This document shows positions 33,092-41,674 of a stretch of DNA of 64,000 bases, in pieces. Under the pieces are notes generated by a model. That model was not told the origin of the DNA. It saw nothing but the letters and a program-made list of their open reading frames with translations, and did not search any database. The DNA is taken from positions 35,764 to 99,763 of the IMG/VR virus record IMGVR_UViG_3300022939_000007. One strand, 5' to 3'. Made by a program: the position numbers and the translations under genes. This stretch comes from a virus. Each line of letters starts with the position of its first letter. Within the stretch, counting starts at the first letter, position 1.

Positions 33092-33105
33092 TATTTATAT
33101 AAATA
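33092..33105. promoter_or_regulatory. palindromic, divergent pair of T4-type late promoters
   Basis: TATTTATATAAATA is a perfect 14-bp palindrome carrying TATAAATA on both strands: minus at 33092-33099 toward the fibre gene starting at 33064, plus at 33098-33105 toward the gene starting at 33137. Distances to the two start codons are 27 and 31 nt. The two boxes overlap by 2 bp, so simultaneous use of both would conflict. Confidence 0.75.
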
Positions 33106-33136
33106 AAACATACTATAATTTTTAGTGGAGAACTAA

Positions 33137-34408
33137 ATGATACTATCTGTAACTTTATTATTGGTCGCGATTGCATTATCTGTAGTCGCTGCATATTACT
33201 CCATTGCTGGATTGATTACAATCTTTGCAGCGGCAGTAATGCCAGTAATTGTTATGGCTTCTGTTTTAGAAGTTGCCAAGGTTTTAACGGCTGCTTGGTT
33301 GTCGCATAATTGGAAAAGAGTTAACTTTTTTCTAAAATCATACTTGACTCTTGCAGTTATTGTACTTATGTTTATAACCAGTTTAGGTATATTTGGATTT
33401 CTATCAAAGGCACATATTGAACAAACTGCTGGAAATAGAGAAAATGTTGCTCAAATTGAGATTGTAGAAAAGAATATTGCAAGATTAGAAGAGTCTATTA
33501 ATGAGTATGAACTTCAAATTGAAAAGATAGAAAATTCTGATATGAATAAGAATGCTGAAATCAATTCTGAAATATCAAAAGAAGAGAGCAGAGTCGAATC
33601 TGCAATTCGAAACTATCAATTATTAGTTGATGAACAAAATGAAATAATCTCATCCGCAAGTAAAAAACTAGAACTGATTGAAAAGTATATTGAAGAGAAT
33701 GATATTGTTTCTTTGCAGGCGCTTGTTGGTACAACTCCAGACGGAAGATATGGACCAAATACTGCATCAAAAGTAAATGACTTTAGAGAGAAAGAAGAGG
33801 ATCGTGTAGATACAATAATTTCATCTGCAAGAATTCGTATTAATGATTTGAGAGATTTGCAAGCAGCAGAAAGAACTCAAAGTAATGAGTTAATTGATAG
33901 ACTTCGTAGTAAAATAAAACTGGATGAATTGGATGAAAAAGATCGTGAAAGAATTGAAAATTTAAAGCAAAAAATTATTGACACAGAGAATGATTTGGGT
34001 GTATTAAGGAATGATAAATTTGAATTCGAAAAGGAAGTAAGAAAAATAGAAGCCGAAGTGGGACCAGTAAAATATGTCGCAGAAGTACTTTATGATAATG
34101 TAGATGAAGATATACTTGAGGATGCTGTCAGATTTGTGATTTTATGTTTAATTTTTGTTTTTGACCCACTTGCAATTCTTTTGGTTATTGCTAGCACATC
34201 ATCAATAGTATATTATAGAGAAATTAAAAAGGGAACAAATCTTACACATTTATCCGAAAAGGATTTTGAACAAGAAAGTGTTATTCCGCCACTTGGAATG
34301 GATATGTTAAAACCTAGAACGGAAGAAATAAAAAAAAAGCCTAACTTCAACGATCCGATTGAGAGATGGACAGAAGAGAGACTTGAAGACCACATTAGAT
34401 TAGAATAG
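33137..34408 (+). CDS. membrane protein with long coiled coil and peptidoglycan-binding-like motif
   Basis: A 423-residue protein. Hydrophobic segments lie at about residues 3-52 (two passes), 66-90 and 335-365. Between the third and fourth are about 240 residues of coiled coil. In the middle of the coil, at about 192-217, SLQALVGTTPDGRYGPNTAS-KVNDF reproduces the LQxLLG-xPDGxYGPxTxxAVxxFQ pattern of PG_binding_1 domains. I recognise this protein type from marine T4-like phages, but its function is unknown. It may act in the host envelope during lysis or entry. An upstream late promoter (33098) suggests late expression. Confidence 0.8.
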   Translation: MILSVTLLLVAIALSVVAAYYSIAGLITIFAAAVMPVIVMASVLEVAKVLTAAWLSHNWKRVNFFLKSYLTLAVIVLMFITSLGIFGFLSKAHIEQTAGNRENVAQIEIVEKNIARLEESINEYELQIEKIENSDMNKNAEINSEISKEESRVESAIRNYQLLVDEQNEIISSASKKLELIEKYIEENDIVSLQALVGTTPDGRYGPNTASKVNDFREKEEDRVDTIISSARIRINDLRDLQAAERTQSNELIDRLRSKIKLDELDEKDRERIENLKQKIIDTENDLGVLRNDKFEFEKEVRKIEAEVGPVKYVAEVLYDNVDEDILEDAVRFVILCLIFVFDPLAILLVIASTSSIVYYREIKKGTNLTHLSEKDFEQESVIPPLGMDMLKPRTEEIKKKPNFNDPIERWTEERLEDHIRLE

Positions 34409-34417
34409 GAGATTGAC

Positions 34418-35125
34418 TTGAAAGTTAAATTGATTAGTTACACTAAATCAGCAGAAGATTTGAGTGAAGAGGGAGTAGAAACTTTACAAGACTTGGTTGC
34501 ATATTGTGCAAAAGTTTCAAACCCATCAAATCAAATAAACAAGAAAACAAGCGATAAATTGATAAAATATCTTATCAAACATGCCCATTGGTCTCCATTA
34601 GAAATGGTGGATGTGACTTTGGAAATTGAAACAACAAGAGATATTGCTCATCAAATTGTTCGCCATCGTAGTTTTTCTTTTCAAGAGTTTTCGCAGAGAT
34701 ATGCAGAACCAAAAGAGATGGGCGAGTGGTTTGTAAAAAGAGAATGTAGACTTCAAGATACAAAAAACAGACAAAACAGCATTGAAATTGAAAATGATCC
34801 GAGTTTAGTAGAAAACAGAGAACATCAAGATTTGATTGCAGAATGGGGTCGTAGACAATCGGGCGTAATTGAAACTGCAAGAAAGGCCTATGAGTGGGCA
34901 ATTGAAAATGGAATTGCAAAAGAACAAGCTAGAGTTTTGCTTCCAGAAGGACTTACAAAAACAAGACTATATATGAAAGGAAGTTTGCGTAGTTGGCTAC
35001 ATTATATTGCTCTTAGAGGAGCAAACGGCACGCAAAAAGAGCATATGATAATAGCAAAACAATGTGCAGAAATCATTAGCGACATATTTCCCATGATTTG
35101 GGATCTCAATAATATAAATAGATAG
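34418..35125 (+). CDS. thyX: flavin-dependent thymidylate synthase ThyX
   Basis: A 235-residue protein with the ThyX signature RHRSFSFQEFS (RHR-x7-S), followed by QRYAEP and, near the end, RGANGTQKEHMIIAKQCAE. It methylates dUMP to dTMP using methylene-tetrahydrofolate and FAD. The start is TTG at 34418, chosen because AGGAG lies 6 nt upstream and the N-terminus MKVKLISYT fits the family. It sits in the plus-strand island between fibre operons. With NrdJ and the HAD nucleotidase it gives a phage-controlled dTTP supply. Confidence 0.96.
   Translation: MKVKLISYTKSAEDLSEEGVETLQDLVAYCAKVSNPSNQINKKTSDKLIKYLIKHAHWSPLEMVDVTLEIETTRDIAHQIVRHRSFSFQEFSQRYAEPKEMGEWFVKRECRLQDTKNRQNSIEIENDPSLVENREHQDLIAEWGRRQSGVIETARKAYEWAIENGIAKEQARVLLPEGLTKTRLYMKGSLRSWLHYIALRGANGTQKEHMIIAKQCAEIISDIFPMIWDLNNINR
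35113..35120 (+). promoter_or_regulatory. T4-type late promoter (TATAAATA)
   Basis: A perfect TATAAATA within the last codons of thyX, 86 nt before the next ATG. The intervening 81-nt gap is AT-rich and holds no other signal except an AGGAG ribosome site directly before the ATG at 35207. Confidence 0.6.
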
Positions 35126-35206
35126 AAAGCGATTGATATCGAGGTGAATATTTTTCTCATGTTTTAATATAATTTTTTATTATAAAAAAATAATTAGGAG
35201 AAAAAT

Positions 35207-35689
35207 ATGATTGACCCGATTACAGCAATTGGGGCAGCAACGGCTGCGTTCAATGGAGTTAAAAAGTTAGTCCATGCCGGAAGAGAGATAGAAGATGTTG
35301 TCGGTCAATTGGGCAAATGGTATGGGGCTGCAGCAGATTTAGGGCGTGCTGAAACGCAAAGAAAAAATCCACCAATATTTACTAAGCTTTTTAGTAGCGG
35401 TTCTGTTGAACAGGAAGCTTTAGAGATTCTTGTTCATAAGAAAAAATTACAAGAACAAGAGAAACAACTAGAAGAGATGTTAAATATTCGGTTTGGTTTT
35501 GGAACTTGGCGCGAAATGATTGAACTTCGTAGAAAAATTCGCAAAGAAAGAGAAGAAACAGTTTATAGGCAACAAGAAAGACGCAGAGCATTTTTAGAAG
35601 GAATTGCTGTTATTTTTCTTACAGTATTTCTATTTGGACTTATTGTGTTTATTATTTGGTTTCTTGGCACAGGAGCCAACTGGTGGTAA
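35207..35689 (+). CDS. conserved marine T4-like protein with C-terminal membrane anchor
   Basis: A 160-residue protein. The N-terminus MIDPITAIGAATAAFNGVKKL and the middle HKKKLQEQEKQLEEMLNIRF are a pattern that I recognise from marine T4-like phages. One membrane segment lies at about 131-153 (AVIFLTVFLFGLIVFIIWF), after a basic coiled coil rich in Arg. Its function is unknown. It is followed directly, without spacing, by the next ATG (TAA-ATG). Confidence 0.8.
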   Translation: MIDPITAIGAATAAFNGVKKLVHAGREIEDVVGQLGKWYGAAADLGRAETQRKNPPIFTKLFSSGSVEQEALEILVHKKKLQEQEKQLEEMLNIRFGFGTWREMIELRRKIRKEREETVYRQQERRRAFLEGIAVIFLTVFLFGLIVFIIWFLGTGANWW

Positions 35690-35908
35690 ATGACACATGT
35701 ATTTTTATTAGTTGTTATACTTGGATCAAAAACTATTAGCCAAGACATGTATTTTTGGGATATAAACCGTTGTAATTATTTTGCATCGCAGATTGTAAAA
35801 AGATACGGAAACTATAGATATTATCGTAGTGTTCCAGAAGAACATCGTGCAACAGCATATTGCAAACCAGTTCTAACTGATCCTAAAAAAATCAAAATAT
35901 ATGAATAA
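35690..35908 (+). CDS. small secreted-type protein, 72 aa
   Basis: A 72-residue protein with a short hydrophobic N-terminus (MTHVFLLVVILGSKTIS) that could be a weak signal peptide. The mature part contains two Cys (INRCNYFASQ, TAYCKPV) that could form a disulfide, and a basic Tyr-rich middle (RYGNYRYYRS). Similar small proteins follow the preceding gene in marine T4-like phages. It ends 15 nt from the stop of a convergent fibre gene, with no terminator between. Confidence 0.7.
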   Translation: MTHVFLLVVILGSKTISQDMYFWDINRCNYFASQIVKRYGNYRYYRSVPEEHRATAYCKPVLTDPKKIKIYE

Positions 35909-35923
35909 TTAGACCAAGAAATA

Positions 35924-38176
35924 CTAACTAATTGCTTTATAAACATGAAATGAACCTTTATGACTAAAGGACTGACCAGAGTGTGCAGTAGCCAAATATT
36001 CTCCAACTATGATGTGGTAGCCGTCCGCTGATATACCAATATCGGTTCCAAAATCTTCTTGGCTACTTGTTGGGTTTGGTTCTAAAACTTCTTTCCATTC
36101 CCAGTTACCGCTTGTAGTATTTTTTCTAAAAATGTAAACAGAGCCCATTCGACTAAGATAGCTAGCATAATATGACATTGCTGATGCTACTATTGTTTTG
36201 CCATCGCCATTAATTCCTACTGCTCTACCAAAGTAATATGAGTTGCCCCATGTTCCTTTTTCAGAGCTTGTTAGTTGAGACCAGCTGATAGTTTGTGTCG
36301 GTGTCATTGATTGTGAAGATGGAAGGGTTGTTATATCAAAAATGTTTATCTTACCATTGGTTGCAGCATTTGCTCCACCGGCGACAATAGTGTTTCCATC
36401 TGCGGAAATAGAGACATCCGCACCGTTCCACTCACCACTTTCTTGAAAATATTTAATTTGTGATGATGTATTAGACCAATTGGTTGAAGTATCAGGACGA
36501 GTTATTAAGTAAACCCTAGATTGTGTACTATTGTTGTAACTAGGACAACCTACCACTAATCGTGTGCCGATTTCATTCATTTCCATTGCACCTCTATAGT
36601 TAGATTTAGTGCCTCGTCCTCTTCCTAGATATGAGTTTGTGGAATTTAAACTGCTTATGTCGGTCATATTAAATGATTCAGTAAAGGTTGTATTTTTATC
36701 TGCTCTTGAGTAAAATTTTATTCCGCCTCTATTACTGTACCAAGTAGGTCTGGCAGCTGCTAATACTAATCCGTCACCTGAAATAGCAATAGAAAAGCCG
36801 AACTGCCCGCCGTCAGAAATAGTTTGATCTAGTGTCCAAGATGTTCCAGATCTTTTATAAATTTTTACTTCATTTCTGCCTGGGTCACCAATAGCTACTG
36901 TAACACCTTCGTCGTCGATGGCTAAATCGGTTCCAAAATCCCCACTTTGGCTAGTAAATTCTGCTTGCTTGGCCCAGCTACCGTTTCCTGTTGAATCATG
37001 CCATATTTGCACCCATTCCGTAGTGTTCTGATCATGGCCTGTTGAGATTACGGCGTAGGTGCCGTCTTTATTTATTTCAGTCATAGATCCCCATTCTCTA
37101 TTACTTTGATAATAGGGCATACTTTGAAGGTTATCAGCAGTTTTAGCATATGAATCCCACTCAGGGCTAGGAGCTACAAAAATCAAACTAAACACACTCG
37201 AAGCGGTTTCTTGATTTTCTCCATTGGACGCAATAAACGAAATTGTGAACTCCCCCGCATCCGCATTGTTTGTTGATGGAGTAATTGTAAATACATTACC
37301 TACATTAGTGATTGTGGTTTCGCCTAAGGTTCCGGCAGTAACTTGATGACTCCATTGCAAAGGAATTCCATCTGGGTCAGAACTTGAAAGTGTGATTGAT
37401 AAAGGGGTTCCATCATTTGCAAGTTCATATGTTGCTGCATTTCCAGTAACTGCTGTGATTGGATTGCTTATCAATGCAATATTATACCAACCTGTTCCAT
37501 TAAACAAATATAATTTATTGTTCTCTGCAACATATGCTTGTGTTCCAGTATTCACTCCAGATGTGGGTAATTGTGATAATAGATTATATGCGCTCATTGC
37601 TGGTGCTGAAGCTTGTTCTTGTGTTTCAATAGAATTATCAGAACTATCTAGAAACTGAATTGTGTTTCCAGCACCTCTTTTCATTTTAATAGGATTTCCT
37701 GTTCCATCATCAATAGTTACTTCTTTTGCTTTGATAGTTCTTGGATTTCCAGAAGTATCTCTGATATCAATACCAGTACCATCATCGGATATTTTACTGT
37801 CTCCGATAACAGCAGTATTTCCACTCAGATACAAATCTTTGAATCTATTTGTAGATGAACCTAAATCGTGTACAATATTTTGATCTGGTATCAAATCTCC
37901 AGTGATTGTGGAAAGAGTTGTGACTGTGATTGATGCAGGGTTTAGAACTTGTTTGATTGCTCCTGCAAGTCTTGCGACATCATCAGCTGATGCAGAACCA
38001 ACCAACGCATTTGCTCTTGCATTGATTGCATCTTCTAAAGACTTGTCTTCTCCAAGATTTAATGCCTTTACTGCTCTCGCAAGAGAAACTAACTCTGCAA
38101 CATTTGCAGTTGGAATTCCATTCTCAATTTTTGTTTTGAGTGCTGCAATTGATGTGGATAGATCGCTGTCTGCCAT
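35924..38176 (-). CDS. tail-fibre protein with Ig-like domain and FG-GAP-type beta-propeller
   Basis: A 750-residue protein. It belongs to the second head type: MADSDLSTSIAALKTKIENG (residues 1-75, helical), followed by a segment shared with the 38186 and 52087 genes (HDLGSSTNRFKDLYLSGNT). Then come a linker (AYVAENNKLYLFNGTGWYNI, about 223-242), an Ig-like domain (about 245-335), and a C-terminal domain of repeated blades with DGxxVAIGDP/SADGNTIVAGG/NGDGKTIVASA turns and VxIYKR/VYLITR strands, a beta-propeller of FG-GAP type (about 345-750). It is probably a trimeric fibre with a propeller head. Confidence 0.82.
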   Translation of the reverse strand: MADSDLSTSIAALKTKIENGIPTANVAELVSLARAVKALNLGEDKSLEDAINARANALVGSASADDVARLAGAIKQVLNPASITVTTLSTITGDLIPDQNIVHDLGSSTNRFKDLYLSGNTAVIGDSKISDDGTGIDIRDTSGNPRTIKAKEVTIDDGTGNPIKMKRGAGNTIQFLDSSDNSIETQEQASAPAMSAYNLLSQLPTSGVNTGTQAYVAENNKLYLFNGTGWYNIALISNPITAVTGNAATYELANDGTPLSITLSSSDPDGIPLQWSHQVTAGTLGETTITNVGNVFTITPSTNNADAGEFTISFIASNGENQETASSVFSLIFVAPSPEWDSYAKTADNLQSMPYYQSNREWGSMTEINKDGTYAVISTGHDQNTTEWVQIWHDSTGNGSWAKQAEFTSQSGDFGTDLAIDDEGVTVAIGDPGRNEVKIYKRSGTSWTLDQTISDGGQFGFSIAISGDGLVLAAARPTWYSNRGGIKFYSRADKNTTFTESFNMTDISSLNSTNSYLGRGRGTKSNYRGAMEMNEIGTRLVVGCPSYNNSTQSRVYLITRPDTSTNWSNTSSQIKYFQESGEWNGADVSISADGNTIVAGGANAATNGKINIFDITTLPSSQSMTPTQTISWSQLTSSEKGTWGNSYYFGRAVGINGDGKTIVASAMSYYASYLSRMGSVYIFRKNTTSGNWEWKEVLEPNPTSSQEDFGTDIGISADGYHIIVGEYLATAHSGQSFSHKGSFHVYKAIS

Positions 38177-38185
38177 GAGATTTCC

Positions 38186-40093
38186 TTATACTGTTGTTTC
38201 GCCTGCTGTCGAAGATGCCTGATCTACATTGGTTGATGGGAAAGATCTTCCATCTCCCCAAATGATCCGAACAACGCCTTGACCGGCAGTTTCCCCATTG
38301 TAGTTGCTATTAAAATTAAAGGATCCAGGCCCACCGGCGCCGTAATTTTTGTCGTTATTAGAATCTAATGGATCAATGCTCGTTCCACCAGAACCTGATC
38401 TTCCAGATGATGCGTTACCATTTCGGCCCTGACCATATACACCAACACCACCACCAGCAGTTCCATGAGCACTACCAAAAGCTTGCATTGTTTTTCCTCC
38501 CGCTCCAGAACCACCAGTACCATTTTGTCCTGAATTGGTGTCGGGAGATGCATCGCCGCCATTGCCAGAATATCCTCCAGCACCACCGCCCCCTCCGGCG
38601 GCCATTGATTGAGTACCTCTATCACCTTTTCCTCTACCACCTCCATGGCCACCAGTGGTCGCACTGCCCAATACAGTCGAGTTACCAAACACATTGGTTC
38701 CACCAGAAGCTTCGGGCGCGGGCCCGCCTGCAACACGATTGCCACCCGAACCACCGCCCGCTTGAAAGATGATGACTCCATCTTTACTTACAAAACTCGC
38801 CTCGCCGCTATTTCCGCTGTTATGGGTGCTTGCCCCGCCGGTTACGGGAGCGCCCCCTGCCCCCACTTTTACTGTATATTGTTCTCCAGCTGTGACTGAA
38901 AAATTATTAACATATGCAAGCGCTGCTCCACCACCACCAGTACCACTATTTTCTGGTTGATGTCCGACTACCGCACCACTTCCGCCTCCACCAACACCAA
39001 CCATAGATATACTAGTTACACCATCTGGCACAGTCCAAGTATGAGTTCCCACAGATGTAAAGAGAACGCCAGCTGGCGGCGGCGCAAATGCCAGTGAAAA
39101 ATCACTACTCGCAATAGATTGATTAACGCCATCAGATGCTGAGAATGTTAGAGTAAATGTTCCAGCATCAGCTTCTGTTGCACTTGGTGTGATGGTAAAT
39201 ACATTATCTGCTTGGGCCACTGTTGCGGTGGAACCTAATGCTCCAGTTGTTACCTGATAACTCCATGTTAAAGGAAGTCCTTCTGGATCGGTTGCATTCA
39301 AAGTTACAACAGTAGGAGTTCCATCAATTGCAAGATCATATGTTGCATTTGCTCCAGAGATCGCAGATGGAGTTTGATTGACAAGCGCAATATTATACCA
39401 ACCAGTTCCTGTCCATAAGAACAATTTATTATTTTCAGACACAAAGGCTTGAGTTCCAGCATCTACTCCAGTGAGTGGTAGTTCAGACATCAAAGAATAT
39501 GCACCAACTGTTGCTCCAGTAGATGCAGTTGAAACTGCTCCAGTATCATTTCCAGAATTATCTATTGTTCTAAAATCTAACTTACCCTGTGCATTTCTTT
39601 TTAACCGAATCTTTCCAGAACCATCGTCCAGATCAATCTCTTTAGCTTTCATTTTTCTTGGATTATCTGATGAGTCTAAGAATTTAAGTTCTGTTCCATC
39701 ATCTTGTATCTTAGTGTCTCCCAAGAACATTGTATTTCCGCTGATATACAAGTCTTTGAATCTATTAGATGCGCTACCTAAATCATATGCTTCATTAGTA
39801 TCTGGAATTAAATCTCCAGTTACTGATGTAAAATTGGTAACAGTGATTGCAGCAGGGTTTAGAAATTGTTTTATGACTGTTGCGAGTTTAGAAACTTCAT
39901 CACTTGTTGCAGTTGATGCCAGAGCATTTACTCTAGTGTTGATTGCTTGTTCCAGAGAAGAATCTTCTCCTAGATTCATACCTTTCGCAGACCTTGCAAT
40001 ACTTACCAGTTCATCTACAGTAGCAGTAGGAATTGCGTTCAAGAGTTCTGTTTTGAGAGCTGCTATTGAGGTGTCTAAATTGCTGTCCGCCAT
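38186..40093 (-). CDS. tail-fibre protein with Ig-like domain and glycine-rich tip
   Basis: A 635-residue protein. Head MADSNLDTSIAALKTELLNA is a paralogue of the 35924 head and of the giant fibre's. Then come the AYDLGSASNRFKDLYISGNT segment, a linker (AFVSENNKLFLWTGTGWYNI, about 215-235), an Ig-like domain (about 240-345), and a glycine-rich C-terminal domain starting ISMVGVGGGGSGA (about 366) and ending VVRIIWGDG near 615. The Gly-rich domain is of the same kind as in the 31313 and 62187 genes. A TATAAATA box on the minus strand lies 19 nt upstream of the ATG. Confidence 0.83.
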   Translation of the reverse strand: MADSNLDTSIAALKTELLNAIPTATVDELVSIARSAKGMNLGEDSSLEQAINTRVNALASTATSDEVSKLATVIKQFLNPAAITVTNFTSVTGDLIPDTNEAYDLGSASNRFKDLYISGNTMFLGDTKIQDDGTELKFLDSSDNPRKMKAKEIDLDDGSGKIRLKRNAQGKLDFRTIDNSGNDTGAVSTASTGATVGAYSLMSELPLTGVDAGTQAFVSENNKLFLWTGTGWYNIALVNQTPSAISGANATYDLAIDGTPTVVTLNATDPEGLPLTWSYQVTTGALGSTATVAQADNVFTITPSATEADAGTFTLTFSASDGVNQSIASSDFSLAFAPPPAGVLFTSVGTHTWTVPDGVTSISMVGVGGGGSGAVVGHQPENSGTGGGGAALAYVNNFSVTAGEQYTVKVGAGGAPVTGGASTHNSGNSGEASFVSKDGVIIFQAGGGSGGNRVAGGPAPEASGGTNVFGNSTVLGSATTGGHGGGRGKGDRGTQSMAAGGGGGAGGYSGNGGDASPDTNSGQNGTGGSGAGGKTMQAFGSAHGTAGGGVGVYGQGRNGNASSGRSGSGGTSIDPLDSNNDKNYGAGGPGSFNFNSNYNGETAGQGVVRIIWGDGRSFPSTNVDQASSTAGETTV

Positions 40094-40112
40094 TGTAAAT
40101 CCTTTTTAGTAT

Positions 40113-40120
40113 TATTTATA
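40113..40120 (-). promoter_or_regulatory. T4-type late promoter (TATAAATA on minus strand)
   Basis: A perfect late box, reverse complement TATTTATA, 19 nt upstream of the fibre gene starting at 40093 and just after the stop of the next fibre gene. It makes the 38186/35924 pair a separate late unit. Confidence 0.72.
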
Positions 40121-40147
40121 ATTAATTTTTATCTTTTGTTTATCCAA

Positions 40148-41644
40148 TTAAACTGTATATTTGTCTATTTGACTGTTTTGACGGTCAAAAACGAACATTG
40201 AAGTGCCATCGTTTAAGAAACAGGCACCTAATGGATTGACGTTTGCGGAAGCGTCACCACTACTTGAAAATTGTTTTGAGCCACCTGTCACAGTAGATAA
40301 ATTGTTTAAATCTAAAGGATTTGCTGGATCAAATTGTTTTTGGGTATATGTTCTTGAAAAATTGCCCGCTGAATAGATTAGGTATTTATCGTCAGGACTA
40401 AGTTGGACATCGTTGCATGGCGTACTTCCTGCAACCTGAACTTCTTGTGCTGGTGAAGTTCCTATAGTATTGATATCAAAGGGAGTAGAGAGATCCCAAC
40501 GAGCAATGTAGTTGTAGTTGACAGCACAGAGAAATAATTTTGTTCCATCACTAGACAAAGCTATTCCAGTAATATCAAAGCCAGGTTGGTTTGAAGGCCT
40601 ATTCCTAGTAACCGTACCAGTACAACTACTAGAGCCTACTGTTCCACTTAATCCGTTACCATTAGTATTTACTGTCGTATTTAAATTATAATTCCATTGA
40701 TAAAATTTTAAATTGCCGCCCCCAGAATTATGCTCCGCAGCAAATATTCTAGTACCGTCTTGGCTTGCAGTAATCGCCCAATAACCTCCAAGTGTACTAT
40801 TACCAGTACTACCTATATTGCGTTGTGTTGTAGTAGGACTTTTATGAGTGGTGTGTTCTAATACTACAGGATTGTAGGCGGCACTTACAAAAGAAAAATC
40901 TCCTTCGGGAGTACAATAATAATCATTGGCTTGACTTGGAACAGTTACAGACCCACTAGTAACACTACCACTAAGTGTATTTAAAATAGGATATTGTACC
41001 CCAAAAGTCAAAGAAAATTCACTACTTGCATTTACTGCTCCATTGATACCGTCAGTAGCACTAAATGTCAACTCAAATGTTCCAGCATCTGACTCTGTAG
41101 TGCTGGGTGTAATCGTGAAAACATTATCTACTTGTGATACGGTTGCTATTGTTCCTAAAGAACCAGATGTGACTGCATAACTCCATGTCAGAGGGAATCC
41201 TTCTGGGTCTGTAGACACCGCTGTGATTACAGTTGCCGTACCATCAGTTGCTAATTCATAGGTTCCATCTACTCCAGTAATCGCACTAGGAGAATCATTT
41301 TGTACTGTAGCAATCTTATACCAACCAGAACCATTATAAACGTATATATTATTTGTTGCGGTAACTAATCCAAAATCTCCATTAGACATACCAGTAGCGG
41401 CTATTAATGCTGCCATATCTGCGTAAATCGCCGCGCCGGCATTGCCCAATACTCCTCCAGTATCAGTTAAATCAGACACATCTGCTGGAATGAGACTTGT
41501 TGTATCTGTCAAATCTGATAGATCGGATATTGCACCAGAAGTTACTATTTTCCAAACTCCTGATGCTGAATTATATCTATATGTTCTTCCATTAGTGACA
41601 AATGTTTGGTTGTCACTTGGACTATTTGGAAAGTTTATCGCCAT
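40148..41644 (-). CDS. tail-fibre protein with Ig-like domain and beta-propeller
   Basis: A 498-residue protein. Modules: MAINFPNSPSDNQT head, a DISDLTDT-type linker, a linker with LVTATNNIYVYNGSGWYKI (about 92-112), an Ig-like domain (about 113-222), and a C-terminal propeller with blades SQDGTRIFAAEH, SSDGTKLFLCAV (followed by a WDLSTPFDINT strand) and SPDDKYLIYSAG. The first 220 residues are strikingly similar, also at the DNA level, to the next gene (41675), suggesting a duplication followed by exchange of the C-terminus. Confidence 0.82.
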   Translation of the reverse strand: MAINFPNSPSDNQTFVTNGRTYRYNSASGVWKIVTSGAISDLSDLTDTTSLIPADVSDLTDTGGVLGNAGAAIYADMAALIAATGMSNGDFGLVTATNNIYVYNGSGWYKIATVQNDSPSAITGVDGTYELATDGTATVITAVSTDPEGFPLTWSYAVTSGSLGTIATVSQVDNVFTITPSTTESDAGTFELTFSATDGINGAVNASSEFSLTFGVQYPILNTLSGSVTSGSVTVPSQANDYYCTPEGDFSFVSAAYNPVVLEHTTHKSPTTTQRNIGSTGNSTLGGYWAITASQDGTRIFAAEHNSGGGNLKFYQWNYNLNTTVNTNGNGLSGTVGSSSCTGTVTRNRPSNQPGFDITGIALSSDGTKLFLCAVNYNYIARWDLSTPFDINTIGTSPAQEVQVAGSTPCNDVQLSPDDKYLIYSAGNFSRTYTQKQFDPANPLDLNNLSTVTGGSKQFSSSGDASANVNPLGACFLNDGTSMFVFDRQNSQIDKYTV

Positions 41645-41674
41645 TTGTCTGTCCTTTAAGTTATCTCTTATGGT

